NCBI GenBank assembly: GCA_002633005.1
Contig: NMRA01000111.1
Coordinates: 276,866 to 340,865, forward strand
DNA: 64,000 nucleotides
Reading direction: 5' to 3'
Origin: Phoronis australis
Taxonomy: Eukaryota; Phoronida; Phoronidae
Notes under the pieces: model-generated
What the model saw: only the letters and a program-made list of their open reading frames with translations
Databases searched by the model: none
Told to the model about the DNA's origin: nothing
Part shown: in pieces, positions 12,346 through 23,414 of the stretch
Layout of the letters: the number at the start of each line of letters is the position of its first letter
How positions within the stretch are numbered: position 1 is the first letter of the stretch
Translations under genes and position numbers: made by a program

Positions 12346-13459
12346 TTATTTGTTGTTAAAGTTATTTTGTGTTCTAGAGCGCACACAACTAACTCACTTC
12401 AAATACGTTAATGAAAAACTGGTGCAGCGCTCATCTATGCAGACCATTAGTAGGTCGTTGAGATGAATATCATGCTATTCGAATAGCACAACTGCATGTC
12501 ACAACAAAACACTTTCAAAACATTCTAATAATTTAACTCTTCATTAAACGCATTGTAATTAAAATGCCGTCTTATTTTCGATATCACAAGTAGCCAGTAG
12601 GCAAGGCAAGCAGGACAGTTAGCGACAATACTCCTGGTATACTTACATTAACGAAGTTGTTGGGGGAGAGCAACTACAATTTTCGAAGCAAAATGTTCAC
12701 GTAAGCTTTAAAAACAGCACGCTGACGGCGTTTCTTAGTCGTATCTGTAAGGGGGGGGGGGGCTGCTCCCCTTAAATCCGCCATTGTCGGAGGATGTATA
12801 TACCAAATGCTTAGTGAATGTCACCCTTTAAAGTTCTATTTATTAGAAGAGAACAATTCATTCGTTATGTTGTACCTGGCTTTATTATTATGGATACTGT
12901 TACATACATTTTCAAATAACCACGCCATTGTCTCTTGTCTGTAACGTTACGGTTCTAACTTCACTTGTGTGTCGCTCAGCTTCTAAAAACCAACAATGAG
13001 CTTCATTCTGTACAGAAATTGTGTACTTTTCTGCTTTATGTTGCCTTCAGTTCATGAGTGCTACCGCTGATTTCGAGGCTCACAGATGAGACAAACATGT
13101 GCATAACCGTGTGATAATGAACTTTCAAGAGATTAGTGTAATATGAAGCGGTTGTTCGACCTCTAAATTTTACATCAGGACTTATTCTACATCGCGCAGG
13201 TGCACACAAATCCATTTAGGTACAGTTTGCAACAAGTGCTCAATCGTCTGGAATGTCCTGAGCACGAAACAAAACTATTGTGAAACATTTGCAAAGTCAC
13301 AGAGAGTCAAATAACCAGGCTGACTGTTTTAAATTGTAATTGAAAACCATTAACAACAAGTATAAGTACATTTCCCACCCACACGTTTGTTGCCTGCTTT
13401 ACATACAACTCTCGCAAATACACAAAAGATTCCCACCGATCATCTGCATAAAACAGATT
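12346..13459. other. Intergenic stretch with a poly-G run and a MITE end
   Basis: A run of 12 G (12751-12762) is followed by AAATCCGCCATTG (12773-12785), the terminal motif of the hAT-like MITE. No exon was recognised elsewhere in it. Confidence 0.4.
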
Positions 13460-13515
13460 GTTGCCTAGTTGCTATCCAACTCACGCTGTTGCCTAGTTGC
13501 TATCCAACTCACGCA
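13460..13515 (+). repeat. Two-copy tandem repeat, 28-bp unit
   Basis: The unit starts GTTGCCTAGTTGCTATCCAA and is present twice head-to-tail (13460-13487, 13488-13515), identical except for the last base. Confidence 0.85.
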
Positions 13516-14722
13516 ATCACAGTTTCACAGAAACGGACATGATTTTGAGGATGGAGTGTCAACGAACAATGAAAAGGTTCACATAAGTATTTAAGAGGCC
13601 TGGATATGGCTTGTAATGTGTTGCAAAATTTCAATGTTTTCAATATTTATGTTTGATGAGATTATATGTATTTAATGTTGATTACTTTTGTATTCAGTGT
13701 TTTTAAAAATTGTGTTTGATGTCATTATACGTATTCAATCTGTTTTATAACTGTGTTCTATAATGTCATGTTTTCGTTTGATGTTGTTTTCGGTTATATT
13801 CGATAACAAAACTCTGGGTAAATTTAAACGACAGCTGGGATTGGCCTGCAATAAATATATGTTCGACTATTTTTATAAAAGAACGAAAATGATAACACGA
13901 GCAGTTAATGTCATCAAATTCATTGGCGCGGTTGGTACAGTCTGTATAAGTACGACTACGTTACCAACTCCATTGCTTAAATTTAAAGAAATCTCATTTT
14001 GACATGGCAGAATTCTCCAGTGTGAGACAGTCTCAGTAAATTTGGGACACGAAACTAATCGGAAAATGAATTTTCTTGATTCTGACATTTGGGATATGAG
14101 GCAAGGATGAGGGCTGTGACGTTGCCAAGGGAGGATGTATTAAGTCCATGACCCCTTGTTCATTATAATCAAGTCTTCCTGCATGTCAGTTTCACTCTTC
14201 AGTGTGCTTCAAGAAAAGGTCCGTCCCCTGGAAGGTACATGTACTTTAATATTTTTGGAACGGGCGGCGACTCCCGAAAATTAGGATTCCTGGCATTCAG
14301 AGAGTGGACTCGAACAAAAAAGAACCCACATGGCGAGTAGCTTCGTCCGAAAAGTTACAGTTCCTCACGAAACCGCTCGTCAATGGACTCAAGGGCGTAT
14401 AAATAAGCATTTATCTGTCGCATAATATCATTCACCACCTCTGAATCTCCTGAAGTGAGTGCGTGTCCACGAGTATGGATGAAATTGACTAAACTGTGAA
14501 AATAAGGAAGCAGGGGTTCTGGTTCAGTAGCCGCCACATTGATGTATTTGAGAACCAACCACGGCCGTCACCAAATATAATTTTTGAATTTTGCACCACA
14601 CAACACGCCATACCTGGATTCCTGGAAATCACTCGGTCAAATTTAATTGGAACCACATATCCGGGTCTCGAAGTCTGGGGGTCAAATTATTGGAAACTAC
14701 GTGCGGCAACTGAATCACGACG
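13516..14722. other. Intergenic stretch with one unassigned minus-strand ORF
   Basis: Most of it is AT-rich without exons. A minus-strand open frame at 14355-14558 codes an acidic, helix-like stretch (for example MRQINAYLYALES and ERFREEL before its stop). It has no ATG or splice acceptor that I can defend and no family I recognise. It may be a decayed transposon exon. Confidence 0.35.
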
Positions 14723-14983
14723 TCACTTAAAAAAAAAAAATTGAAGACGGTCTGGTAAACGTTGTACCAGACTTGCGCAGGCCGTTCAGATGGTCTCATT
14801 GCACTGATCAACTGGAACCATTCTTATGCTTTGTTGATATATAGTTAAAACCGAATTGAGGAGCCAAAGACCTGATTCTATGTTCTAGAAGTGTGCCCCA
14901 GTGGAACTCTAACCCGTGACCTTGCGTAAAGGAAGCGGACACTTGTCTCAATAGACCGCACTGCCCGCTATCATCACTTAAAA
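14723..14983 (-). repeat. tRNA-derived SINE (full-length type) just upstream of the deaminase gene
   Basis: On the minus strand it reads GGGCAGTGCGGTCTATTGAG..., with a B-box region CACGGGTTAGAGTTCCACTG and a tail CAATTTTTT, matching the SINE at 39447. It is bounded by the perfect 10-bp direct repeat TCACTTAAAA (14723-14732 and 14974-14983). It ends 59 bp before the deaminase start codon. Confidence 0.85.
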
Positions 14984-15042
14984 CCCATAAGTTTCACGCG
15001 ACTTTTTGTATTTGCGCTCAGTATTAGAAAGTCTATAGAGTC

Positions 15043-15395
15043 ATGCTCCTGCAAAAGTTTTTACTTTTCGCTCTTGCTCTCTCGATCGTTTACGCGGGAG
15101 TGGACAACATACCGGAGCAAGAGGCGCAGTACATGTTGCACGTTGGTCAGGAATTTGCGGATCTCTTCACCAACCGAAACCTTCCACAATTTGCCGTACT
15201 TACGGTGAACAGGGCTGGTCTAGACAACGCCTTTGATCCCTGCCGTCTAAGTGTTTCCGACGTTCCGCTAACAGCTCACCAAAACTACGTTGCCAAAAAG
15301 CGCATCACCGCAAGCGAGCCAGGTGGACCAAGGCATTCTGAGAGGCAGGTGCTCGATCTACTGCAAGATTTAATCACAAGGAACTCTCCAGTGCA
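15043..15395 (+). CDS. Deaminase gene exon 1: signal peptide to H-x-E helix
   Basis: The ATG opens a strong signal peptide. The exon ends within codon 118 at GTGCA before gtaagt; reading through the donor would give a TAA at once. It carries the zinc-binding His98 and the proton-shuttle Glu100. Confidence 0.8.
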
Positions 15396-18183
15396 GTAAG
15401 TGGCATTGAAATAGTGTTAATAACTAAGATCAGTCGTCCTCGGGCAGGTTTGATGTGACGACCAGAAGTATTCAGAGATTGGAGTTTCCAGTTCCATGTG
15501 AATTTTCGAAAAAAATCCAGAAAATGAATCTACATACAGTGGTGTGAGAAGTGTTTCTGATCTCCAGCTTGTCTTGCAATGAAATTTGCCTCTCTGTTGT
15601 GGAGAGATTAGCTCAAAATCGGCAAGAAACTTTGTTTTGTCCATTTTCTCATCCGGGATAATCTTAGGAATACTTTCGAAGTTGGAAAAACAGTTGGAAT
15701 TCAATATACAGAATTATTCATTTTTCGCCAGTAAATAAATGCTTTTTTAAAAGCATTTATTTTAAAAAATTGTCTTCAATATGCTGTTTCGTTTTTGTGC
15801 CTCACTCGTGAACACAACAGTGATTTGTTTCATGATTGAATTTTTTGCAATTGTTATTTTGGCTATAGGTATGTGAAAAAGGAACACAATCACTTATAAG
15901 CTTACTGTGTCACATTTACGTCAAACACAAATGAGGGAATAGTGCATGTGTTATTTACCGTCCTATAACAGGGTTCAATAACTACGTGCGTTGTCCTCTC
16001 GGCTCTTATTTCATTGTTATGTAGGAATGGATGCCGCACACACACGCACGCATATATTTATATATATTGGCAAAACATCTGAAGATCAATAAAAAACACT
16101 TGCCATGCTAGCCTGTGGACACTCATTGAGTCGCCGGGTGAGTGGATGCGTGACCGTAATGAGCTATTTTCCGGAAGATTCGGGGCCGTGTAAGGGTGCA
16201 CATGTGTTCACTATTAGTGGGTCATTTTGACTTTAAAAACACCAATTATGATCAGCTAAATAATTTCTCTTAAAAATAATGCAAAAGTTTTTTACGGTAT
16301 TAGAAACATTCGGAAATTAGTGCCTATATTTATTTCTTGCCGATGCTATGTTACCCATTTCACGAATGAGATAGTTCCCGACTAAATGTCTTCGATGACA
16401 GCCGGTACATTATGTAGCGCGCGCTTCTTGACCGCGTGCTAACACTGGTCGAGTTTTTTTATTAGTCCTCGATTCACGGTTTTCACGTGCACAAAGACGT
16501 TTGGATTCCTGTTGAGGCCGGAGAAGATCTGTACCAGAAAGAAACAATGCAATCCCCATGACAAGTACGCTGCGTCTGTTTTCAAAGTCCAGACCCGCGT
16601 GGGGCACATCCCTCGCAGGAGCAGCAAAACTTTTGCGTTCTTATTGAATCGCGGCGTAAGTTTGAAGTGTATACGGACATAACGGTGAGGCTCGTGGCCT
16701 ACAAATTCAGGACTGTCGGATCTTTCAATTGAAAAATTGGAGACGTTAGAACTGTAGGTAAGGCATTTTTCGCATGCAGTTTATGGGCTGGGCGCTTAGT
16801 TAAGCGAAGTCTGAAAACGTGTTGGGGCACTTATTGGGGCATGGACGCTTATTAGGGCGAATAGCGGCAGAATTTCATACAGCAGTGTAGTTTAATGCAC
16901 ACAAATCACACGTCGTGGAAACCAATCGGCCTTTCCACATACCCTAATCAATCCCAATAGCCTTTGCGCACCACAATTTCCGGACATGCGCAATCGTTAA
17001 ATCGATTCGGTTGCAACTCCGCTATTACGCCGACCGGTCCATCAGTGCATATTGTTGTGGTTCTGTGTGTACAAGACAGCTGTGACACCGGTTTCTGAGA
17101 TTTGTTCTGCAATTATAAATGAAAAGTTTAGCTCCTACTAACAGATGCGTTTACGTAACTTTCGAAAAACTACTCGTAATCAACGCGAAGTTTTATTTAA
17201 TCAAAAAGCACTGTTGCTTATTCAACGTGTACTTTTATTCAGCTCATATAGCCTAAGCTATTTTTATATTTCTGAAATACTATGAGATTATGTTCACTGA
17301 TATTTTATTTCATGATTACATTTCATCAATTGGGAAGACTTGAAATCTCCGCCGCCAGAGCAATGTGTAATGTTGCTGAATTGCCAAGTTTCACAAATGC
17401 TCAGACTAGGGTTTAGCAATAGAGACTCAAGAGATTCAGGAAGGAAGCTAGAGTGATCACGTGCTTCGCTTGTAATACACAGAGATATATCTCGCGAAGC
17501 CTCGCGTGATCTTGCGTTTTCGCTTTCCTTCTCATGCCTTGTTATTATTTTTCCTGTCGATCAAAATATGTCCGACCTTTTTCTGATATAAATCCATTCT
17601 GAAACAACCTGAAGGTTCTACGCAATAAACTTCAACACCAATTCTTGCATTGACCACAGTATTTCGCAATTTTCTCAAACTTTATTCATGTTATTTACTG
17701 CTTTGTTACGTAACAATGTAATGGTCTGTTTGCAGTTCGGTACATATATACTCGGTCAACTCCCCGTGTCGCGGTTGTGCTTTGAAGATATCTCGTGTAG
17801 CCAGAGCCAAGCCGACAGTGCAGTTCTATGTGGGCTACGCGCAGATGTTCATACCCCGCGACAATCCAGTCAGTGTGGGTCAAGAGATCTTACAGTTCAC
17901 CAGAGAACAGTTCAGGAATGTTAGGAATATTCATTTCGCACAACTAGATCCCAGTTGTCTGCAGTCATCCAGGTTGGGAAGCAGGGTGTGGAACCTATTC
18001 TCCCGCATTTTTCAGACCAGGGGCTCTTGTAGTCTTACCAACTTACGGCGGACAGACGGCACCTGTGTACTCCCGGCAGGTGACGTACCATACATTTCTA
18101 CATTTAATTGTGTCTGTTGTCGCGATGTTATCAGCGGTTTACACATTGGCCGGTGGAGGCATAGGTATTGGAGTAGGGATTGA
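15043..18183 (+). CDS. Secreted deaminase-fold protein (AID/APOBEC-like or toxin-type zinc deaminase), two exons
   Basis: Join 15043-15395 with 17736-18183 (801 nt, 266 residues plus stop; phase 2 intron, donor gtaagt, acceptor tttgcag). Residues 1-18 form a signal peptide (MLLQKFLLFALALSIVYA). Residues 98-100 are H-S-E at the start of a helix RQVLDLLQDLI. After a strand (HIYSV) residues 127-132 read SPCRGC. H-x-E plus P-C-x-x-C on strand-helix is the zinc site of the cytidine deaminase superfamily, which acts on free nucleosides/nucleotides or nucleic acids. The ER signal suggests a secreted protein, as in the SNAD clades of AID/APOBEC-like proteins and in bacterial polymorphic-toxin deaminases; which of these it belongs to is not decided here. 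Further strands (VQFYVGYA) and helix (QEILQFTREQF) follow. From about 17960 the frame becomes Arg/Ser-rich and less protein-like, while the +1 frame (17949-18289) codes a hydrophobic helix, so the true C-terminus is uncertain. Catalytic activity is inferred from the motif only. Confidence 0.75.
15396..17735. other. Intron of the deaminase gene
   Basis: AT-rich intron with a short CA/TA-rich microsatellite near 16038-16075. No exon or RNA gene was seen. The block near 17450-17515 (GTGATCACGTG, CTCGCGAAG) loosely resembles the MITE at 10237 but is too diverged to assign. Confidence 0.5.
17736..18183 (+). CDS. Deaminase gene exon 2: P-C-x-x-C half of the zinc site
   Basis: It starts after ATGGTCTGTTTGCAG. 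HIYSVNSPCRGCALKI supplies the two zinc cysteines. The frame stays open to TGA at 18183. A possible alternative end in the +1 frame runs to 18289; a one-base shift or a very short intron near 17950-18020 would be needed. Confidence 0.7.
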
Positions 18184-18289
18184 GGCATTAGAGAGAGCAA
18201 AGACACAGAAGCAATATATGGGAACATTTGGCAACTACCAGTGGTGCATTAGCCTGTTGGAGGGCCCTGACCAGGACATTTCTTGTTAG

Positions 18290-19818
18290 ATAGTATAAAC
18301 GCAGTTAAAAACACCCTGTTAGGGTATGCGACAAATTCGAAAATGTCGGAGAAAACTTTTGACGTACAGATTCTCCGGGGCTAATTGATTAAGTTTTTCA
18401 AATTCGTGAAGCAGTCTTTAGGGAATGCAAAATTAGTTCTCCAGGTACCCTTCTCCAGCAAGGAAACCTTTTCGATGAGATCCTCCCTTGGAGGGGCGGC
18501 CCGGGGCAATTGTCCCTATGATTCCGGCACTGTCAAATCTCTACGAGTTTAAGAGTTAAGAGTTAAGACAAAATTTCAAATTGGTCGATAAAAACAGAAC
18601 ATGCCCATATGAAGCACTGTATTATCAAGACATGCGATCGTTGTGAGGCTGCATTGTACGGCGGAGTAGAAGGGCCAACTAAAAAATAAAAAGTCGTCGA
18701 CTATCACGATATGAAGCCATTATGACAAGATGGAATTTCATTATAACAACTTAGCTGTCTTTGTCATTCTAGGTTTTGCGTAATTTCCATGCTTTCATAA
18801 CTGTTTGCAAACTTACGTTTACAAATTCATTGCTTACTAAGACAATTCTGTTCCCATTTCTGCAATAAAACTTTGTCGGAATGACAAATGACAAATCAAC
18901 TCGCTTGCCTAGTATGTTTGAAGATAAGTATTTTTCACGGAAATTCAGCTGAAAAAGTTATTTTTAACCTTTTGCAGTTTTAATAACACATTTTAAGTCT
19001 AAGTTTTCTTAGCCATCTTGTCAGTCAGATAAATTTCCATTATTTTCGGACCATATGTAAAATCAGCATTGTTATGCTGACAAAGGCTTTATCCTGAATC
19101 TTACAGTGCTACTAAGGTTGACAAATCAAAACGAGACTTCTGCGTATTTAATCATTTTATAGGATAATGTCTGTCAGCCCCAGCTCAATTTCAAATAAAT
19201 CAAAGCTTAAAAATACTCTAGTGGACCAACGTAAAAAATGGCGTAGCTGGAGTTTGGGTTGGAAACTACAGCAACGTTGACATAGTTACGACCAGGAAGC
19301 AGCAGTCGAGTTGGCGTAGCATATGAGATGGGATAGGAGTTAGGTGAAGGCGGGGGGTGACAAAGTAACACTAATCTTCTGACACGGGTGACAGTAATCC
19401 TAGCTACTGAGGTAATAATTTGTACCTTACGCCGGTTTTCTTTACTTCAATATATTGAAAATGTTCTAGCTAACCTGATTTCAGCTGAGGGTATCTAGTG
19501 AAACAAGACGAATGCTATCTGGGTTAATAATGACAGACAAACCAGGGTATCTCGACAACAAATTTCCTTAACACAAGTTTTTTCCAACACGACGTTGCAT
19601 TTATTCTTATCCTTCTCAATAGATAAATGCTCTAATCGGCGGCTTGATGATCTTGCTTCAGCTGTCATTTGACGTAAAAAATGACCCAGACTCATGGCAG
19701 TGAGGGAAACACAGAAAGTGTTTATATTCAAATCACGTAACGTGAAAGTATACAGCACAATTGTCCGGCACTTCGTATGTCATGAGACATCTTCATGGAA
19801 GACCCATAGGGGGGTGAC
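18290..19818. other. 3' flank of the deaminase gene and intergenic DNA
   Basis: It contains an AATAAA at 18864 and no recognised exon. Open frames here lack domain features. Confidence 0.4.
18864..18869 (+). terminator. Possible poly(A) signal of the deaminase gene
   Basis: AATAAA about 680 bp after the exon 2 stop at 18183 (575 bp after the alternative stop at 18289), followed by TTTGTCGG. It is the first canonical signal noticed downstream. Confidence 0.35.
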
Positions 19819-19969
19819 CAGAGGCGGATCCAGGATTTTGAGTTGGGGAGGGTGGCAGGGCAGAGTATTAGCCAGGATTTTCCCCGTCAGACATTCGCAC
19901 CCCCGAACTGCGAAATGGAGCCTGGGAAAATTTTAGGGGGAGCCATGGCCCCCTTTAAATCCGCCACTG
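19819..19969. repeat. Short hAT-like MITE with ends CAGAGGCGGAT / CCGCCACTG
   Basis: Terminal inverted repeats CAGAGGCGGATCC and AAATCCGCCACTG bound 151 bp. Flanks GGTGACC and GGTGATC suggest an 8-bp target duplication with mismatches. Related ends occur at 1-137, 12773, 22580 and 44697. Confidence 0.7.
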
Positions 19970-19994
19970 GTGATCGCAACAAAAACATCATAAT

Positions 19995-20054
19995 CTTTGT
20001 GTGCGAGATAGAGCCTTAACTATATTATACTAAGGCTCTATCTCGCACACAAAG
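19995..20054. repeat. Perfect 24-bp hairpin with 12-nt loop
   Basis: The arms 19995-20018 (CTTTGTGTGCGAGATAGAGC...) and 20031-20054 are exact reverse complements around ACTATATTATAC. It could be a tiny palindromic MITE or a small-RNA precursor; nothing else in the window matches it. Confidence 0.85.
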
Positions 20055-20283
20055 ACAACTACATCAGACCAGTAGCCTAACCCTCAACTGAACATGTGCA
20101 AAACGCGGGAAAGTCCAGCTAGGCAGAGTAATATTCACGGCCAACTTCCACTCATACCGCGCGAGATCAAGGCTGGCATTCTAGTTTCTATCAACATAAA
20201 CCCAGTTTGTGCTCTGTGAACGCTTAAATCACAGTAAATGTCACTGTTTTGTTGAGATGAATCAAGTGGTCATAACCCATAAA

Positions 20284-20305
20284 GTTATCTCACTAGTGAG
20301 ATAAC
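20284..20305. repeat. 22-bp perfect palindrome near the outer end of the left arm
   Basis: GTTATCTCACT/AGTGAGATAAC is self-complementary and lies 12 bp from the outer boundary of the inverted-repeat arm. The mirror copy is at 28889-28910. Confidence 0.9.
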
Positions 20306-20319
20306 AATTTGGCGGGAAA

Positions 20320-20372
20320 CCGAGGCCTCAAACTTTCGAGTTGCCGACTTTACCACTACACCACTCAGCGGC
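20320..20372 (-). repeat. tRNA-like sequence inside the arm (mirror copy at 28820-28875)
   Basis: On the minus strand CCGCTGAGTGGTGTAGTGG resembles an A box, but the B-box position reads CTCGGTTTCCCG and departs from GGTTCGANNC. It is probably a decayed tRNA-derived SINE head, not a tRNA gene. Confidence 0.4.
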
Positions 20373-20906
20373 TGACGTCAACGAATGTGAAAATAGAATA
20401 AATGAGCACACGCAACAATCGCATGTTCAGCAAAGGGCATTGCACCGACATTTATACGCTATGAAAAATAATACGCATAATTTCCATAAAAACGATATTT
20501 TAATTCAGTAAATTTTTTCTTTCGTGTTCTCTCACTTGTAAATCACCGATCTCCAATTTGAATACGGGTATCGTGTCGTCGGGATCCTTGACTTGAGCAT
20601 TATAGTCAGTTACTAGTGGTAACATACTTTAGCAGACGATATTTTCCAGGTCGAAGCTTAGCGTGATAAAATGTGTAGTAAGCTATAATAGTTGCTAAAC
20701 CTTAGTTTATAGATTCACTTTATTTATATTTTGTTCAAATTTTCAATTGGTTCTGAGTAAAAGCATTATTTGACAAAAATAGCTCGGCTTTTCTTAAAAG
20801 GTCACGAACTCCGACCCCGGGCCTCTGATAGAGAAAGTAGTTACAAAGCCGAGGCGAGTCGAGAAAGGTAGATCGATTCATTGCAATGTTTCTCGTTCAG
20901 TATGTG

Positions 20907-20960
20907 GTATATATACATATACATATACATATATATATATATGTATGTATGTATATATTA
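20907..20960. repeat. TA/CATA microsatellite in the left arm
   Basis: Alternating TATATACATATACATA and TATGTATG runs. The same array occurs reversed in the right arm near 28234-28287. Confidence 0.85.
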
Positions 20961-22565
20961 TACTATTAGTTTTGTACATTATTACGTTATCTTACAATAA
21001 ATATCTCAACCACATTCTATTTTTCTAACTGAGCTAGAACCATCGCATCAGCAAAATATTGTCCTGGATAAATGAAATTTAATTTCAATTAAATGAATTA
21101 ATCAGGAAATATTTTTCTCCATCCATCATTCTACAGTTGTTTGATTTCGTGTATATCGTCACTGATCAATTTGTTCACAAATGTCTTTTACGTAATAATT
21201 ATTTGTTCCATTTGAAAGGTTCACTGAACTTCATTACCTTGTCAGACGATCAAGTCGTGTTTCTGGTCAGTCTTCAAAACTTGTTTTCCCGCCTCCTACC
21301 CTCCCGTTTCGTAGTATTTTATACTGGTAAAGTTTTATTCCGTCTTTCCATAGAGTCTCCATTTCGTGCATGTTTTTAGCCTTTTTGTCGGCCATCATTG
21401 TCATGTGAGAAAAACTATGTTCATATACCTATTATAGAATTGTAGAATTCTAGTTTATTTACAACAAACAGCTCAACCACTTTCTATATTCCGAACTCAC
21501 CAATCTTAGCTCGAACCACCGTATCAGCAAAATATTGTCCTAGATAAAATCCGTGTTTTGAGATTGAAGGAGCTCCCTTTTCGAAGTTGCACTTATGCAA
21601 ATGACTCAGGTTATCCGGTGTCATGACCTCAACAAAGACACTAATCATTCGTGTATGCATTTTTTATTTGTTCGTGGGAAATATTCTGAGGAATGACGAT
21701 TAATTATTGCTTGTTTGTCGAATATTGTTCTCAGCTTCGTTTTCACCGTTTTTCGTAAATCAATTTTTCTCCCAGACCTAAGGCGAAATGGAGTTCGTAA
21801 AAAAACGTCACGATATTCGTTGTTGGATACCTTCTTTCTACATTTCTCGTATTTTCTAAAAATAAGGCATATTTGTCTACATACAACTTTGCCGATATTT
21901 GGATCATTTGCTCACAAAACTCGGTATTTTTTTTGTATCACAACTTCTCAACATACAAAATGGAAATATGGTTCAAACTTGTCGACTTAATGATTTTACT
22001 GATCTAAGAAATCATGAGATTTCACTATGGTCCTATTATAGGGGTTTTGAATAACAATGTTTTGATTTTGTTTAGCTTCTGTAGAACTTGATCGTAAGCT
22101 ATTAATCTCAGAGATGTACCAGAATAATCAAGTATTGCCTAAAACTGGTGAACCTCGGGATAACAGATTCATTAGAATTGGTTATAAAATTCAATATTAG
22201 CTTGCAGAACAAGGAAAAATCTTGTTGAGGACTAAATGTCAGGCGTTTATTATTTACGTCCGGTTTTGGACCTGTCTGGATACATCAAGGTGTAATAAAT
22301 GAATTGTCTTTTGTGAATGAGCTCCGTCAGCAAAGCTGGTATTCCGATGTCAAGTGAACCAAGTCAGATGCACAATTGCACCTTTCAAACTTTTGTTCCA
22401 ACCTCAGCTAAAAGTCTTTAAGTACTATCAGTTTCATGGGAATTTTTCTGCTAAATGTATTTTTAAAAATGAGGATAGTGCAAAATAACAAGTGCACATT
22501 TTGTGGACTGGCAAAAGCTTATAATCACATATGTTTGGAATGTTAGCATATGGCTCCGTTTGGGA

Positions 22566-22566
22566 C
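22566..22566. other. Single N exactly at the inner boundary of the left arm
   Basis: Homology between the two arms stops at GTTTGGGAC and the next base is N, followed by a poly-C stretch and a MITE-type end (AAATCCGCC). The N may mark an assembly join. Confidence 0.8.
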
Positions 22567-23111
22567 NCCCCCTGGGCCCCCCTAAATCCGCCTATGTGGT
22601 GTAACGTGTCAACTTGCCAACTCTACTATGAGTTAGCCTAATTTCCACTTGTGGGATATCAATGGGAGTTTATTAGGCAAAGGAATTGCCAAGCCTTTGT
22701 CTCCTGCAGCCCCAAATTTCAGATTCGCTTGTCACCATCACTACTTCCCTCCTCTGTCGGCGTCACCAATTTTACGCCGCCATAGGCGTGCGCCTTTTGC
22801 CGTTTTGGACGGCTTAATCCGGTGACGCAGCTACAAGAAACCTGGGTAGGCCTACCTTGGTTTCAATGAAATTTCATTAGAAAGAGAAATTTCAAAAATT
22901 TTCAGTCACTATGTCTATGTCACGAGCATAGTGAAATCGCTTGAGACGAAAAGTTTCAAAGTTTACACTATTTCGATACGTATAAGTTTAAATGGCCACG
23001 TTTTATGGACAAATGGCTCAAATATCGATAGTTCATTTTCTAGTTGTTGACTGTGTTCAGACAACAGTTACCACGAACAGTTTCTGGCGACAAAAATTTT
23101 ACACCACACCC
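22567..23111. other. Stretch between the inverted-repeat arm and the PAN exon
   Basis: Starts with a C-rich hAT-like MITE end (22567-22590). The rest has no recognised coding or repeat content. Confidence 0.4.
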
Positions 23112-23350
23112 CATGCGCGCACCCAGGGGGGAAGGGCCCCCCATTTAGCGAAGTGGGCAAAAAGGTCCGCCTCTGAGAAACAGAAAGTCCGAGAAAATGA
23201 GACAAAAGTCCACTAAACAAGCACAAACGCGCAACTCACGGTGGTGCCCCTTTTCTTTTTTCTTTTTAGTCCGCACGCATTTTTGTTACCAAAAGGTCCA
23301 CATCGTCAGGAATTCGAGCCCCCCATATTGAAGGCTTGGGTGCGCACATG
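23112..23350. repeat. MITE with ends ATGCGCGCACCC / GGGTGCGCACAT, copy A
   Basis: About 240 bp shared with 53284-53500, including AAAAGTCCACTAAA, AAGGTCCAC and CATATTGAAGGC. It sits 64 bp before PAN exon 1; the otherwise similar flank of PAN exon 3 does not have it. Confidence 0.75.
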
Positions 23351-23414
23351 CACCCCTCGCTTGAATGTGTCTAGCTACGCTTGGTTCTTTCAGTGCAAAC
23401 CCATGAATTTGTAG

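Larger units (their letters stand above)
20272..22565 (+). repeat. Left arm of a nearly identical 2.29-kb inverted repeat
   Basis: It is the reverse complement of 26628-28922 with very few differences seen (for example GTTAGCATAT against GTGAGCATAT). It contains a tRNA-like stretch, a 22-bp palindrome and a TA microsatellite, and no recognised domain. The inner end touches a single N at 22566. Confidence 0.9.

Noticed and set aside
14355-14558. Minus-strand ORF with an acidic helical translation
   Set aside because: Not called as a gene: no ATG, no defensible acceptor and no family; kept only as a remark in the intergenic entry.
21137-21379. Open frame repeated as 27815-28057 (and 21715-21990 as 27204-27479)
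   Set aside because: The duplication only reflects the inverted-repeat arms. The translations have no domain, no splice context and no coding bias.
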